Of a stretch of 12,893 nucleotides of DNA, positions 1 through 7,415 are shown piece after piece. This DNA comes from Hadesarchaea archaeon DG-33 (GTDB lineage: Archaea > Hadarchaeota > Hadarchaeia > Hadarchaeales > Hadarchaeaceae), in assembly GCA_001515185.1 (NCBI GenBank), contig LQHI01000005.1, positions 1-12,893 on the forward strand. Direction: 5' to 3'. Within the stretch, counting starts at the first letter, position 1, and every line of letters begins with the position of its first letter. A program made the translations under genes and the position numbers. The notes below the pieces were generated by a model. The model had not been told where the DNA came from and did not search any database. It saw only the letters and a program-made list of their open reading frames with translations.

Positions 1-1923
1 GTGATGAGCTTCGACATCGAGGTTTACAATCCCGCGGGAACCCCCCGACCGGACAAGGACCCGGTTATCATGATGAGTTTGGCCGACAACCGAGGTTTCA
101 AAAAAGTCATCACCTGGAGGGATCTCAAGGTGAAACTTGATTACGTTGAGGTCGTGGAGAACGAGAGGGAAATGCTCAAGCGCTTCGTCGAGTTAGTCGA
201 GGAGCGGGAAATTGATATCCTGCTCGGGTACAACACCGATCTCTTCGACTTTCCCTACTTGCGCGAACGGGCAAAGGAGCTAAAAATCAAGCTGAAACTG
301 GGGCGAGATGGCTCGGAAGTGATAACTCGCAAGCGGCGTTTCGCGACGGCCACTCGGGTTCGAGGACGGGTGCACATCGACGTTTACACAATGGTGAACT
401 TCCTCGCGACGATAGGGACGATAAGGCTCATCCACTACACCCTAGAGGACGTTTACCGCCATATGCTGGGGAAGGAAAAACCTGATTTCGAATTTACTGA
501 GATAATCAAGGCTTGGGAGCATGGGGGGGAGCTTGCTAAAAAATTGCTTGAGTACTCGATGTCGGATGCTGAGGCGACGCTCGAGCTGGGACTCGAGTTG
601 CTCCCGCTATTTTTCGAGTTGACGCGGACCGTTGGACAAACGCCTTTCGATGTCAGCAGGATGACTCCGGGGCAGCTCGTGGAATGGTTGCTCATCCGTG
701 AAGCGCACAAACTAGGCGAGCTCGTGCCCGTTAGGCCCGTGGGTGAGGAGTACGAGGAACGACTCGAGGAAACCTACGTTGGCGCGTACGTCATGGAACC
801 TGAAAAAGGCCTGCACGAAGGTATCGTAGTGTTCGATTTCAGGAGCCTGTACCCGAGTATAGTAGTATCGCACAACATTGACCCCTCAACTCTCAACTGC
901 AAGTGCTGCACACCCAGTAAGGCCACACAAGCTCCAGAGCTTGATTATTATTTTTGTACCAAGCGGAGAGGATTCATACCGGTAACGCTCGAACGACTCA
1001 TTCAAGAGCGCGTACGGTTGAAGCAGGAGCTGAAAAAACACAAGCGGGAGAGCAGGGAATATCGTTCGCTCGATGCGCAGCAAACAGCGCTCAAGATCAT
1101 CGCGAACAGTTTCTACGGTATGTTGGGCTATCCGAGGGCACGCTGGTACTTCAAACAATGCGCCGAGAGCGTTACGAGCTTTGGAAGACACTATATCCGC
1201 CAGACGATTGGGATGGCGAAGGATTTCGGTCTTGAGGTGATATACGGAGATACCGATTCGCTTTTCTGCAAACTAAACGGTAAAAGCCGCGAGGATGCGA
1301 TGCGATTTCTAAAGCAGGTGAACGAGAGCCTTCCAGGCATCATCGAGCTCGAGTTCGAAGGTTTTTACCCCCGCGGCGTGTTCGTCACCAAAAAGCGTTA
1401 CGCGATGATTGACGAGGGGGGGAGAATGGTAGTTAAAGGCCTAGAGTTCGTCCGTCGTGATTGGGCAGCGCTTGCAAAGAAAACCCAAGAAGAGGTGCTC
1501 AGGGCTATCCTCAAAGATGGCTCGCCGAAAAAAGCAGCTGAACTCATACACAAAACTACCCGTGACGTGCTCGAGGGTCGTGCCAACTTGGACGATCTCG
1601 TGATCTACACCCGGCTTAAGATGCCCATCGAGAGCTACCGCTCAATAGGCCCCCATGTGGTCGCGGCGAAGAGACTCCGTGAGCTGGGGCGAGAGGTAGA
1701 ACCCGGGATGGTGATAGCCTACATCGAAGCCAAGGGTGCGGGGAGCATAAGCGAGCGCGCCATTCCTGTAGAGGACTTCAAGGGTAGGGAGTACGACCCT
1801 GACTACTATGTGGGGCACCAGGTTCTCCCCGCGGTGATGCGGATTATGGAGGTTTTGGGATACAAGGAGGAGGATTTGCGCTTCGAGCGGCAGAAGCAGG
1901 TGAAGCTAGCGAAGTTCACGTAA
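1..1923 (+). CDS. polB: Family B replicative DNA polymerase, 5'-truncated by the window edge
   Basis: Template-directed DNA synthesis with 3'-5' proofreading at the replication fork. The visible 640 residues carry exonuclease motif I (FDIE, Asp5 and Glu7), motif II (Asn78 to Asp83 in YNTDLFDFP) and motif III (Tyr185 and Asp189 in YSMSD). Polymerase motif A is DFRSLYPSI (279-287), motif B is around Lys365 to Gly373 (KIIANSFYG), motif C is YGDTDS (415-420), and KKRY follows at 464-467. All catalytic acidic residues are present and neither motif A, B nor C holds an intein. Because Exo I lies at residue 5, the N-terminal domain (roughly 130-140 residues in relatives) is upstream of the window, so the GTG at base 1 is probably an internal codon. 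The C-terminus QVKLAKFT fits a minimal PCNA-binding box (Gln633, Leu636, Phe639). The last 8 bases overlap the 3' end of tfx on the other strand. Confidence 0.96.
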   Translation: MMSFDIEVYNPAGTPRPDKDPVIMMSLADNRGFKKVITWRDLKVKLDYVEVVENEREMLKRFVELVEEREIDILLGYNTDLFDFPYLRERAKELKIKLKLGRDGSEVITRKRRFATATRVRGRVHIDVYTMVNFLATIGTIRLIHYTLEDVYRHMLGKEKPDFEFTEIIKAWEHGGELAKKLLEYSMSDAEATLELGLELLPLFFELTRTVGQTPFDVSRMTPGQLVEWLLIREAHKLGELVPVRPVGEEYEERLEETYVGAYVMEPEKGLHEGIVVFDFRSLYPSIVVSHNIDPSTLNCKCCTPSKATQAPELDYYFCTKRRGFIPVTLERLIQERVRLKQELKKHKRESREYRSLDAQQTALKIIANSFYGMLGYPRARWYFKQCAESVTSFGRHYIRQTIGMAKDFGLEVIYGDTDSLFCKLNGKSREDAMRFLKQVNESLPGIIELEFEGFYPRGVFVTKKRYAMIDEGGRMVVKGLEFVRRDWAALAKKTQEEVLRAILKDGSPKKAAELIHKTTRDVLEGRANLDDLVIYTRLKMPIESYRSIGPHVVAAKRLRELGREVEPGMVIAYIEAKGAGSISERAIPVEDFKGREYDPDYYVGHQVLPAVMRIMEVLGYKEEDLRFERQKQVKLAKFT

Positions 1924-2323
1924 TGAACAATTCGCCCTCTGAGGTCAAAACCACATCAAAACTTTGATTTACCGACCGACCGTATAGTTTATCCCCCGCC
2001 CCTTCACGAATCTTGGATATTACATCAAGTGTGCTGAGCTTGACTCGAATCTTCGCAGCATCTGCCGTTTTAAACAATCTCTTGGGCACTTCCAAAATAT
2101 CGTCACCCCGCTTGACTTTAAGCACAACTGGGGCACGGAGCTTTGCGGCTAGCTTGAGTGTGCGCTCTGCCCGCGCGATGTTATCCCTCGCCCTGCGCTC
2201 GAGGATGCAAACATTAGCGCGGGAGGTCCGCAGCATTCGAGCTATCTCAGCTTGAGTCAATCCTTTCACACGGAGCTCGAGAACCCGCGCCTGCGCCTCG
2301 GTTAGGAAAGTGCCCTTGCCCAT
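1916..2323 (-). CDS. tfx: Tfx family DNA-binding transcriptional regulator
   Basis: A 135-residue archaeal regulator. An N-terminal helix-turn-helix covers about residues 7-50: LTEAQARVLELR, then LTQAEIARML and the recognition helix TSRANVCILERRA. This is followed by a basic linker and a small C-terminal domain (about 65-135) with the pattern expected of the Tfx family. Tfx was first described as a protein binding downstream of the molybdenum formylmethanofuran dehydrogenase promoter in Methanothermobacter; whether the same target applies here is not known. A molybdenum-cofactor operon does lie about 6.4 kb away, which makes a metal-related role a reasonable guess but no more. The start is ATG with no Shine-Dalgarno and an A/T box about 30 bases upstream, which suggests a leaderless mRNA. 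The gene is divergent from map and overlaps the polB end by 8 bases. Confidence 0.85.
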   Translation of the reverse strand: MGKGTFLTEAQARVLELRVKGLTQAEIARMLRTSRANVCILERRARDNIARAERTLKLAAKLRAPVVLKVKRGDDILEVPKRLFKTADAAKIRVKLSTLDVISKIREGAGDKLYGRSVNQSFDVVLTSEGELFIT

Positions 2324-2331
2324 GACATCAA

Positions 2332-2356
2332 GTTTAATTTGGATGCAGGATTAAAC
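2332..2356. promoter_or_regulatory. Divergent tfx/map promoter region with inverted repeat
   Basis: GTTTAAT at 2332-2338 and its exact reverse complement ATTAAAC at 2350-2356 are separated by 11 bases. The left arm is about 45 bases before the map GTG, suiting a TATA box with a leader of about 20 bases. The right arm, read on the minus strand, is about 30 bases before the tfx ATG, suiting a leaderless transcript. The repeat could simply be two TATA boxes facing away from each other, or also an operator; the sequence cannot tell which. Confidence 0.5.
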
Positions 2357-2367
2357 AACTTTTGCTC

Positions 2368-2372
2368 GGAGG
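2368..2372 (+). promoter_or_regulatory. Shine-Dalgarno of map
   Basis: GGAGG lies 8 bases before the GTG at 2381. It decides this GTG as the start of map: the protein then begins MLTEEELKAYR, the usual beginning of this family. Confidence 0.75.
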
Positions 2373-2380
2373 GCATTTAG

Positions 2381-3274
2381 GTGCTAACTGAAGAGGAACT
2401 CAAGGCATACCGAACGGCGGGAAAGCTCGTGGCCGAGGTGCGGGAGGAAGCACGTGCCCTCGTGAAGCCCGGAGTCACGCTGCTCGAGATAGCCGAAATG
2501 GTGGAGGAGTCAATCGTGCAGAAGGGGGGTAAACCAGCGTTCCCCTGCAACGTTTCGGTCAACGAGACCGCAGCCCACTACAGCCCGCCCGCAAACGACG
2601 ACACGAGCATCAAGGAGGGAGACATGGTCAAGGTCGACATGGGTGCCCACCTCGATGGGTACATCGCGGACACCGCGTTCACCATTGTGACGGGCGAAAA
2701 ACAGGAGCTTGTGCAGACGGTCGAACGGGCTCTTGAGACCTCGATTGGTGCGATTAAGCCAGGAATCGATGTAAGCGAGATAGGAAAAATTGTCGAAGAA
2801 ATCGCAACTGCGGCTGGCTTCAAACCCATCCGAAACCTCACAGGTCACGGCCTAGCGCGGTGGAACCTGCACGCGGGCCTGACGGTACCAAACGTCAAGG
2901 AAGAGACAGGGCAGAAGCTGAAGGCTGGCGATGTTGTGGCCCTCGAGCCCTTTGTGACTGACGGCGCTGGGTACGTTGAAGATCAAAAGAAGGTCTATAT
3001 TTTCCGCTATCTACACGACCGCCCAGTGCGACTTCGAATGGCAAAACAACTGCTCAACGAGGTTAAGCGAGCCTATGATGGCCTCCCGTTTGCGGAGCGG
3101 TGGCTCGCCAAAAAGATGTCAAAGCTTAGGCTCGAGCTGACCCTGCGAGAGCTGGTGGGTGTTGGGGCACTGTGGCCATATCACGTACTGGCCGAGCGGG
3201 CGGGGGGCAAGGTGGCACAGGCTGAGCATACGGTAATCGTGACCGAGGACGGCTGTGAGGTGACTACTCGATAA
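2381..3274 (+). CDS. map: Methionine aminopeptidase, type II
   Basis: Removes the initiator methionine from nascent proteins in the cytoplasm; a dinuclear-metal pita-bread hydrolase. The metal ligands are visible: Asp86 (KVDMGAH), Asp97 (IADTAF), His156 (TGHGL), Glu189 (ALEPF) and Glu282 (AEHTV). The substrate-side His66 (AAHYSP) is also present. The length, 297 residues, is normal for archaeal type II enzymes. The type II helical insertion falls around residues 205-270, between the Glu189 and Glu282 ligands. The start is GTG with a good GGAGG. The gene stands alone on this strand, divergent from tfx and convergent with flpA. Confidence 0.95.
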   Translation: MLTEEELKAYRTAGKLVAEVREEARALVKPGVTLLEIAEMVEESIVQKGGKPAFPCNVSVNETAAHYSPPANDDTSIKEGDMVKVDMGAHLDGYIADTAFTIVTGEKQELVQTVERALETSIGAIKPGIDVSEIGKIVEEIATAAGFKPIRNLTGHGLARWNLHAGLTVPNVKEETGQKLKAGDVVALEPFVTDGAGYVEDQKKVYIFRYLHDRPVRLRMAKQLLNEVKRAYDGLPFAERWLAKKMSKLRLELTLRELVGVGALWPYHVLAERAGGKVAQAEHTVIVTEDGCEVTTR

Positions 3275-3276
3275 CG

Positions 3277-3325
3277 CGCTTAGGCTGCGATTGGTCACGT
3301 TTGAGGAGAGCGGGACCGATTAAGC
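3277..3325 (+). other. Possible hairpin just downstream of map
   Basis: GATTGGTC (3289-3296) can pair with GACCGATT (3314-3321), 8 pairs including two G-U, around a 17-base loop. GCTTA (3278-3282) can pair with TAAGC (3321-3325) as an outer stem, competing for base 3321. It starts four bases after the map stop. No U-tract follows directly, so it is not a classic terminator; it could be a 3'-end structure or chance. The rest of the 3275-3415 spacer shows no ORF. A T5 run, read on the minus strand near 3376-3380, could end the flpA transcript. Confidence 0.25.
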
Positions 3326-3415
3326 TAACGCAATATCTGAGGGATGAGAGAAAGAATTACATGCTTTCCTGTCTAAAAATGTTTTGATGAGAAAGGGTAT
3401 TGGAGCAATATGATT

Positions 3416-4096
3416 TCATTTGCGTAGCACGAGCATCGCATGGTCCTTCTCGTAGGGATCGAGAATCTTCGCGTCGACGACTTCCAGCTCCTCCTCGAGT
3501 TTTTCCATCTCGTCCCTGAATATATCGCGCGGCTCCTTGGTGATGTCGATGCTCCGGGCCTTGAGCGCCAGCATCGCATAACCCCCTTCCCGCAGAAATG
3601 CCTTCACGTTCGCTGACAAAATTTCCGTCTGGTCAGGCTGGGCGACATCTTGGTAGACCACGTCTACTTTCTCGATGAGTGCGCAATAACTTCCCAGCTG
3701 CCGAGCATCGGCCAAGAGAGGCACCATGTTGGGCCTCCGGTTACAGACTATGAGCAAATCGCGGAGTGGGCGTGATGAAATTTCAATACAGTGGACAAAG
3801 CCACTTGAGCCGATTAGGTCGGAGACATGTGAGGCGGTCGTCCCGCTGGCGGCCCCTAGGTAGAGCACACATTTACCTTGGTCAATCGGGACTTTCTTGA
3901 TGTCCTTCAAGATGGCAGCCGCGAGCTTGCTCCGATAGGGATTCCAGAGGCGGTACTCGATCCCTTGAATTTTGAGGAGCCGCTCGCCGTAGACTTGGGT
4001 GCCCGGGGCTAGGTTTACGGTGGCAAGCTTGCGCGTCCCGTCCTCGAGCTCGACCCAGTAGACCCCAGCAAAGCGTTTGTGTTCGGTTACTTGCAT
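3416..4096 (-). CDS. flpA: Fibrillarin-like rRNA/tRNA 2'-O-methyltransferase
   Basis: The catalytic subunit of the box C/D ribonucleoprotein; it transfers methyl from S-adenosylmethionine to ribose 2'-OH of rRNA and tRNA at sites chosen by guide RNA. In 226 residues there is a small N-terminal beta domain (1-50), the signature WNPYRSKLAAAI (51-62), SAM motif I VLYLGAASGTTASHVSD (77-93), the acidic strand end VHCIEIS (101-107), LLADAR (127-132), QDVAQPDQ (149-156, Asp150) and LALKARSID (176-184, Lys179). The length is typical of archaeal fibrillarin. The ATG is preceded by GAGG and GTGAG at the end of nop5, and only one base separates the genes, so translation is very probably coupled to nop5. 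Confidence 0.95.
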   Translation of the reverse strand: MQVTEHKRFAGVYWVELEDGTRKLATVNLAPGTQVYGERLLKIQGIEYRLWNPYRSKLAAAILKDIKKVPIDQGKCVLYLGAASGTTASHVSDLIGSSGFVHCIEISSRPLRDLLIVCNRRPNMVPLLADARQLGSYCALIEKVDVVYQDVAQPDQTEILSANVKAFLREGGYAMLALKARSIDITKEPRDIFRDEMEKLEEELEVVDAKILDPYEKDHAMLVLRK

Positions 4097-4097
4097 C

Positions 4098-5252
4098 TCA
4101 CTTCCTCGGCTCCTTGTATTTCGCCTTGATATCGGCTATACGCGCCTTTAAGTCGGCGACAAGCTTGTCCCCCACGAACTTGCCCGACATCGCGTCGACA
4201 CGCGCGGCTATGGACAGTTTTCCTGCGAGGGCACGAGCTATCTTTCCCCGCTGCCACTTGGGCGCCCCCCGAACCTCAGGGTACTGATAGATCACGCCGT
4301 GCTTGGGGGGCCTCGCTCGGGCACGGAGCGCCCTGAAGAGAGCTTTTTCTGCCCCAAGTATCTGAAGTGTGCTCGCGGGTGAACGAGAAAGTTTCTTCAA
4401 ACCACCCGCTAGTGAAATAAGCCGTGCACCAATCGAGCCCCCGACGACAGCCCGCATATTTGGCGCCACCTGAGCCATCAACCCATCGATATATTCGGCT
4501 ACTCGCTCCCGAAACTCGTAGAGGGCGAACACCTCTCGTGCACAACCCTGCAGTATTTTGATATCGAGTTCGTCGAATGGGGCGCCTAAGGAATTCATTG
4601 CAGCCTCGGCTATGTGCGCGGCATCTTCATCTGATAATTCGATCACGCCCTTCACCGTGGCTTGAGTAAATCGCTCACGCGGGCCCAATTCTAGGATAAG
4701 TTTCAAGTATTTTTGGTGCTCAATGACAAGTCTGTCTAGCTCGGGGAAGTGGGCAGAGTACCACTCGCGAATCAAGCCGGAGAGAATGTTTGTGAACTTG
4801 TCGAACTCATCGAGCATACCTATAGCTTGGACGACGAGCTTGTCCCGCTCGGCGGCCTCCGCTCGAAGCTTTTGCCGCGTGAGGATGAAGGTTACCTCCC
4901 GGACGAGCTGGTCTAACTCCTCGAAACCCACCTCTTTAGCTATCTTCTTGGGCTTGGTGCGTAGGAGTTCTCCTGCCCGATTCGGTAGCTGCACCTCGAA
5001 CTTGGTGCGTCGGAATTCCTTGCGCAATAGTGAAACAAGCAATTCAGACTCTAGGGTGAATTCAAGGGAACCTTTCTTGACTAGTTCAGCGATGAGCTCG
5101 CGGTGCTCTTCCGTAGGAGTGCCCATCTGAACGCTCGCCAGCCGCCCGGCCACCTCGACAGCGTCCCGGGGGAACTGCTTCGATGCCAGCATTCGCCCCG
5201 TGTCATCGAACGCGAACACTCCTAACACACATTCAGCTATATGAACCGCCAC
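4098..5252 (-). CDS. nop5: Nop5 (Nop56/58-like) box C/D RNP core protein
   Basis: The scaffold of the archaeal box C/D RNP: it binds fibrillarin through its N-terminal domain, dimerises through a coiled coil, and contacts L7Ae and guide RNA through its C-terminal Nop domain. In 384 residues there is an N-terminal fibrillarin-binding domain (1-110), a helical coiled-coil region (about 110-260), and a Nop domain (about 225-350) with GGSIGARLISLAGGL (271-285), SPASTLQILGAEKAL (291-305), PKHGVIYQYP (316-325) and RGKIARALAGKLSIAARVD (335-353). The end is basic and lysine-rich, as in relatives. The GTG start has AGGTG just upstream (5258-5262). It is directly followed by flpA, its functional partner. 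Confidence 0.95.
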   Translation of the reverse strand: MAVHIAECVLGVFAFDDTGRMLASKQFPRDAVEVAGRLASVQMGTPTEEHRELIAELVKKGSLEFTLESELLVSLLRKEFRRTKFEVQLPNRAGELLRTKPKKIAKEVGFEELDQLVREVTFILTRQKLRAEAAERDKLVVQAIGMLDEFDKFTNILSGLIREWYSAHFPELDRLVIEHQKYLKLILELGPRERFTQATVKGVIELSDEDAAHIAEAAMNSLGAPFDELDIKILQGCAREVFALYEFRERVAEYIDGLMAQVAPNMRAVVGGSIGARLISLAGGLKKLSRSPASTLQILGAEKALFRALRARARPPKHGVIYQYPEVRGAPKWQRGKIARALAGKLSIAARVDAMSGKFVGDKLVADLKARIADIKAKYKEPRK

Positions 5253-5281
5253 GCACGCACCTGACTAAGAATTGATTTAAA

Positions 5282-5292
5282 CCACATAAAGC
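5282..5292 (-). promoter_or_regulatory. Possible TATA box of nop5-flpA
   Basis: Read on the minus strand, GCTTTATGTGG is centred about 35 bases before the nop5 GTG. It lies immediately after the stop of the radical SAM gene, so nop5-flpA could be read from its own promoter as well as by read-through across the 41-base gap. Confidence 0.35.
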
Positions 5293-5293
5293 T

Positions 5294-6427
5294 TTAACAG
5301 AGGAGCCAAGAATTGCCTACCCTAACCTTTTGAAGTCCTTCCTCCTCGCATATCCTCACAAACCGCTCTGCATCCTTGCGCTTGGTGTAAGGCATGTCAT
5401 CCATGTAATAGAGCGGGTGGAAGGCTAGCAGGGAGTAAGGGATGGTCGGGTCCAAGTCGGCAATGAATGATGCGAGCGCCCGAATTTCCCCCTCGTCCAC
5501 ATAGCCCGGCACCAAAAGCGTGCTCGCTCTGGCGAATGGGACCTCAGAACGCTCGTGATGGCGCCTGCCCAGCCACTTAAAATTGTCATATGCTGCGCGG
5601 TGTTCTATGCCGGATAACGCACACAAAATCTCAGAGGACCAGCACTTCAGATCGGCCTTGATTCCGCCCCCGCTATTCATCGAGAGCTCACCGAACTGCT
5701 TCAAGCTCTGTAGCTCCATGCTCAGGTTTGTCTCGAGACAGACGCGAAGGATGCGATTTTCTCGTTTTGCGGCTTCGTGCATCAATCGCGCCGATTCTAT
5801 CACGAATGGCATCTGGCTGGCCGGATCTCCCCCGAAGTAGCAGGCACACCCCACGCTCTTGTTTGCTTTTTCGGCAAGCTCAACAGCGGGCATGGCGGGC
5901 TTTCCCTCAACGGTGAGCTCTCGGAAGCTGAAGTTTTGGCAGAAGAGGCAGCTGTAGGTGCAGCTTCCCATAAAAATTGACAGGTTGTTATAGCCGATGT
6001 CCCCCCTTGGTGTCCGACACCATTTCGGGTATCCCGCTCCACTGGACCCCGCGCAAAATTCAGCGGGGACGCAGTTGGTCGGGAGGGGGTCGTAGTACCA
6101 AGTCAGCAAGCCTCGGTCAGGCGTACCGAACTTTCGAACGAGCTTGCCGCCGATGTTCTCGACCACGCCGCAAAACCCTTTTTCGCCCTCTGGGATACGG
6201 CAGTCGTTCCCACAAGCACCGCATCGCACGCCTTTGGAATCTTTAGGTGCTCGAGCTGGCAAACCGTAGCGCCTCCTAATGCTGACATGCGCTGCCTCGA
6301 TGTAGGGCCTAGCATCCTCGAACCTTTCGCGCACGCATCGGGCACAGACCTTTAGCGTGGCCGAGATGTCCTCAGCTTCCCTGCCGCAGACATCGCACTT
6401 CGCTTGCCAACCATTAGCGTACCACAC
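5294..6427 (-). CDS. Radical SAM protein, PflA/AmmeMemoRadiSam-like, with N-terminal cysteine clusters
   Basis: The radical SAM cluster motif CTYSCLFC (Cys156, Cys160, Cys163) binds a 4Fe-4S cluster that cleaves S-adenosylmethionine. FGGDPASQ (198-205) and the end KVRVGNSWLL (367-376) resemble the COG1180 group of pyruvate-formate-lyase-activase-like enzymes. Before the catalytic domain are two cysteine sets: Cys11, Cys14, Cys28, Cys31 (zinc-ribbon-like) and Cys69, Cys72, Cys76, Cys86 in a CGACGNDC...GFC pattern known from this group. No glycyl radical enzyme or other obvious partner is nearby, so the substrate is unknown. The GTG start has GGTGG four bases before it and no better in-frame start was found upstream. 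The gene is divergent from pdxS and 41 bases upstream of nop5. Confidence 0.8.
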   Translation of the reverse strand: MWYANGWQAKCDVCGREAEDISATLKVCARCVRERFEDARPYIEAAHVSIRRRYGLPARAPKDSKGVRCGACGNDCRIPEGEKGFCGVVENIGGKLVRKFGTPDRGLLTWYYDPLPTNCVPAEFCAGSSGAGYPKWCRTPRGDIGYNNLSIFMGSCTYSCLFCQNFSFRELTVEGKPAMPAVELAEKANKSVGCACYFGGDPASQMPFVIESARLMHEAAKRENRILRVCLETNLSMELQSLKQFGELSMNSGGGIKADLKCWSSEILCALSGIEHRAAYDNFKWLGRRHHERSEVPFARASTLLVPGYVDEGEIRALASFIADLDPTIPYSLLAFHPLYYMDDMPYTKRKDAERFVRICEEEGLQKVRVGNSWLLC

Positions 6428-6482
6428 AGCGCCACCATTTTCTTTTTTATGCAGAAGCGACTAAAGATGAGTTGGTGGAAGC
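6428..6482. promoter_or_regulatory. Divergent promoter region, radical SAM gene / pdxS
   Basis: This 55-base spacer separates two GTG starts. For pdxS, TTTTTTATG at 6443-6451 is a good TATA box, and GGTGG at 6474-6478 is a Shine-Dalgarno four bases before the GTG. On the minus strand, GGTGG lies four bases before the radical SAM GTG; a weak A/T box (TCTTTAG, near 6461-6467) lies further up. Confidence 0.5.
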
Positions 6483-7340
6483 GTGCAAAAGAGAACTGAA
6501 GAAAAAATCATCGCGTTCGGCACTGAGCGCCTAAAGCGCGAGTTTGCCAAACTGCGGAAGGGCGGCGTAATCATGGACGTGACGAATCCAGAGCAAGCCA
6601 TCATAGCTGAGGATGCCGGAGCGATAGCGGTAATGGCTTTGCAGGCGGTCCCTGCCGACATTCGAGCGACCGGTGGCGTCGCTCGTATGGCGGACCCAGC
6701 GATGATCAAGACAATAATGGACACCGTTACCATCCCGGTTATGGCCAAGTGCAGGATAGGCCACTTCGCAGAGGCGCAAGTTTTGGAAGCATTGGGGATA
6801 GATATGGTGGACGAATCGGAAGTCCTGACCCCCGCAGATGAGGAATTCCATGTCGACAAACACAAGTTTAAGGTCCCATTCGTGTGCGGCGCTTACGATT
6901 TGGGCCAAGCACTAAGGAGGATAGACGAAGGGGCCGCAATGATCCGAACAAAGGGCGAGGCTGGCACCGGTAATGTAGTCGAAGCCGTCCGCCACATCCG
7001 GCTCACCAAGCGCCAGATATCGGAGCTAGCTGAACTTGGGCATGACGAGCTTGAAGCGAAAGCGCGGGAATATCGGGTGCCTGTTGAACTCGTGGAAGAA
7101 ACGGCGAAACTGCAGCGCCTACCAGTTGTTTGGTTCTGTGCTGGAGGGATTGCCACCAGTTGTGATGCGGCGATGGTCATGCAGTTAGGTGTTGACGGTG
7201 TTTTCGTTGGTTCAGGAATATTACACTATGACGACCCCCAAGCGTTGTTAGAAGCTAGTAAGGACCTACCACAACCTATGCGCGGGATAGACATCAAAAC
7301 GCTCAAGGAATCGGAGAAATTGCAGGCGAGGGGCGTTTAA
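6483..7340 (+). CDS. pdxS: Pyridoxal 5'-phosphate synthase subunit PdxS, with an apparent internal deletion
   Basis: Builds pyridoxal 5'-phosphate from ribose 5-phosphate, glyceraldehyde 3-phosphate and ammonia, normally as a dodecamer fed by the glutaminase PdxT. Catalytic Asp32 (IMDV), Lys89 (MAKCRIGH) and Lys157 (RTKGEAGTG) are present, each eight positions beyond Asp24, Lys81 and Lys149 of the Bacillus enzyme; Arg145-Arg146 are kept too. The phosphate-binding GSG (243-245) is intact. Directly after SGIL the protein continues HYDDPQALLEASKDL, whereas relatives have about 17 more residues between these parts (pattern K-S-x-x-P...A-I-V-x-A-x-T). The final 38 residues then align without a gap. 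So one in-frame block covering the last barrel helix region seems to be missing, with the junction at 7223/7224. No pdxT is visible in the window. Identity is sure; full activity is not. Confidence 0.93.
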   Translation: MQKRTEEKIIAFGTERLKREFAKLRKGGVIMDVTNPEQAIIAEDAGAIAVMALQAVPADIRATGGVARMADPAMIKTIMDTVTIPVMAKCRIGHFAEAQVLEALGIDMVDESEVLTPADEEFHVDKHKFKVPFVCGAYDLGQALRRIDEGAAMIRTKGEAGTGNVVEAVRHIRLTKRQISELAELGHDELEAKAREYRVPVELVEETAKLQRLPVVWFCAGGIATSCDAAMVMQLGVDGVFVGSGILHYDDPQALLEASKDLPQPMRGIDIKTLKESEKLQARGV

Positions 7341-7382
7341 GTATCCCGATTATCTGGCTAGCGGTTTCCTCCGCCCATCCTG

Positions 7383-7390
7383 CTTTAAAA
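7383..7390 (+). promoter_or_regulatory. TATA-like box before the small ORF and YkgJ-type gene
   Basis: CTTTAAAA is centred about 29 bases before the ATG at 7416, the spacing expected for a leaderless archaeal transcript beginning at that ATG. It lies in the spacer after pdxS. Confidence 0.4.
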
Positions 7391-7415
7391 CTAACAAAAA
7401 TTACGTAACAACCGT

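Noticed and set aside
1..1923. Intein inside polB
   Set aside because: Motifs A, B and C are uninterrupted and their spacing is normal.
3335..3400. CTGA and TGATGA boxes suggesting a box C/D guide RNA near flpA
   Set aside because: The order and spacing are wrong: CTGA precedes TGATGA, and no second CTGA follows within guide length.
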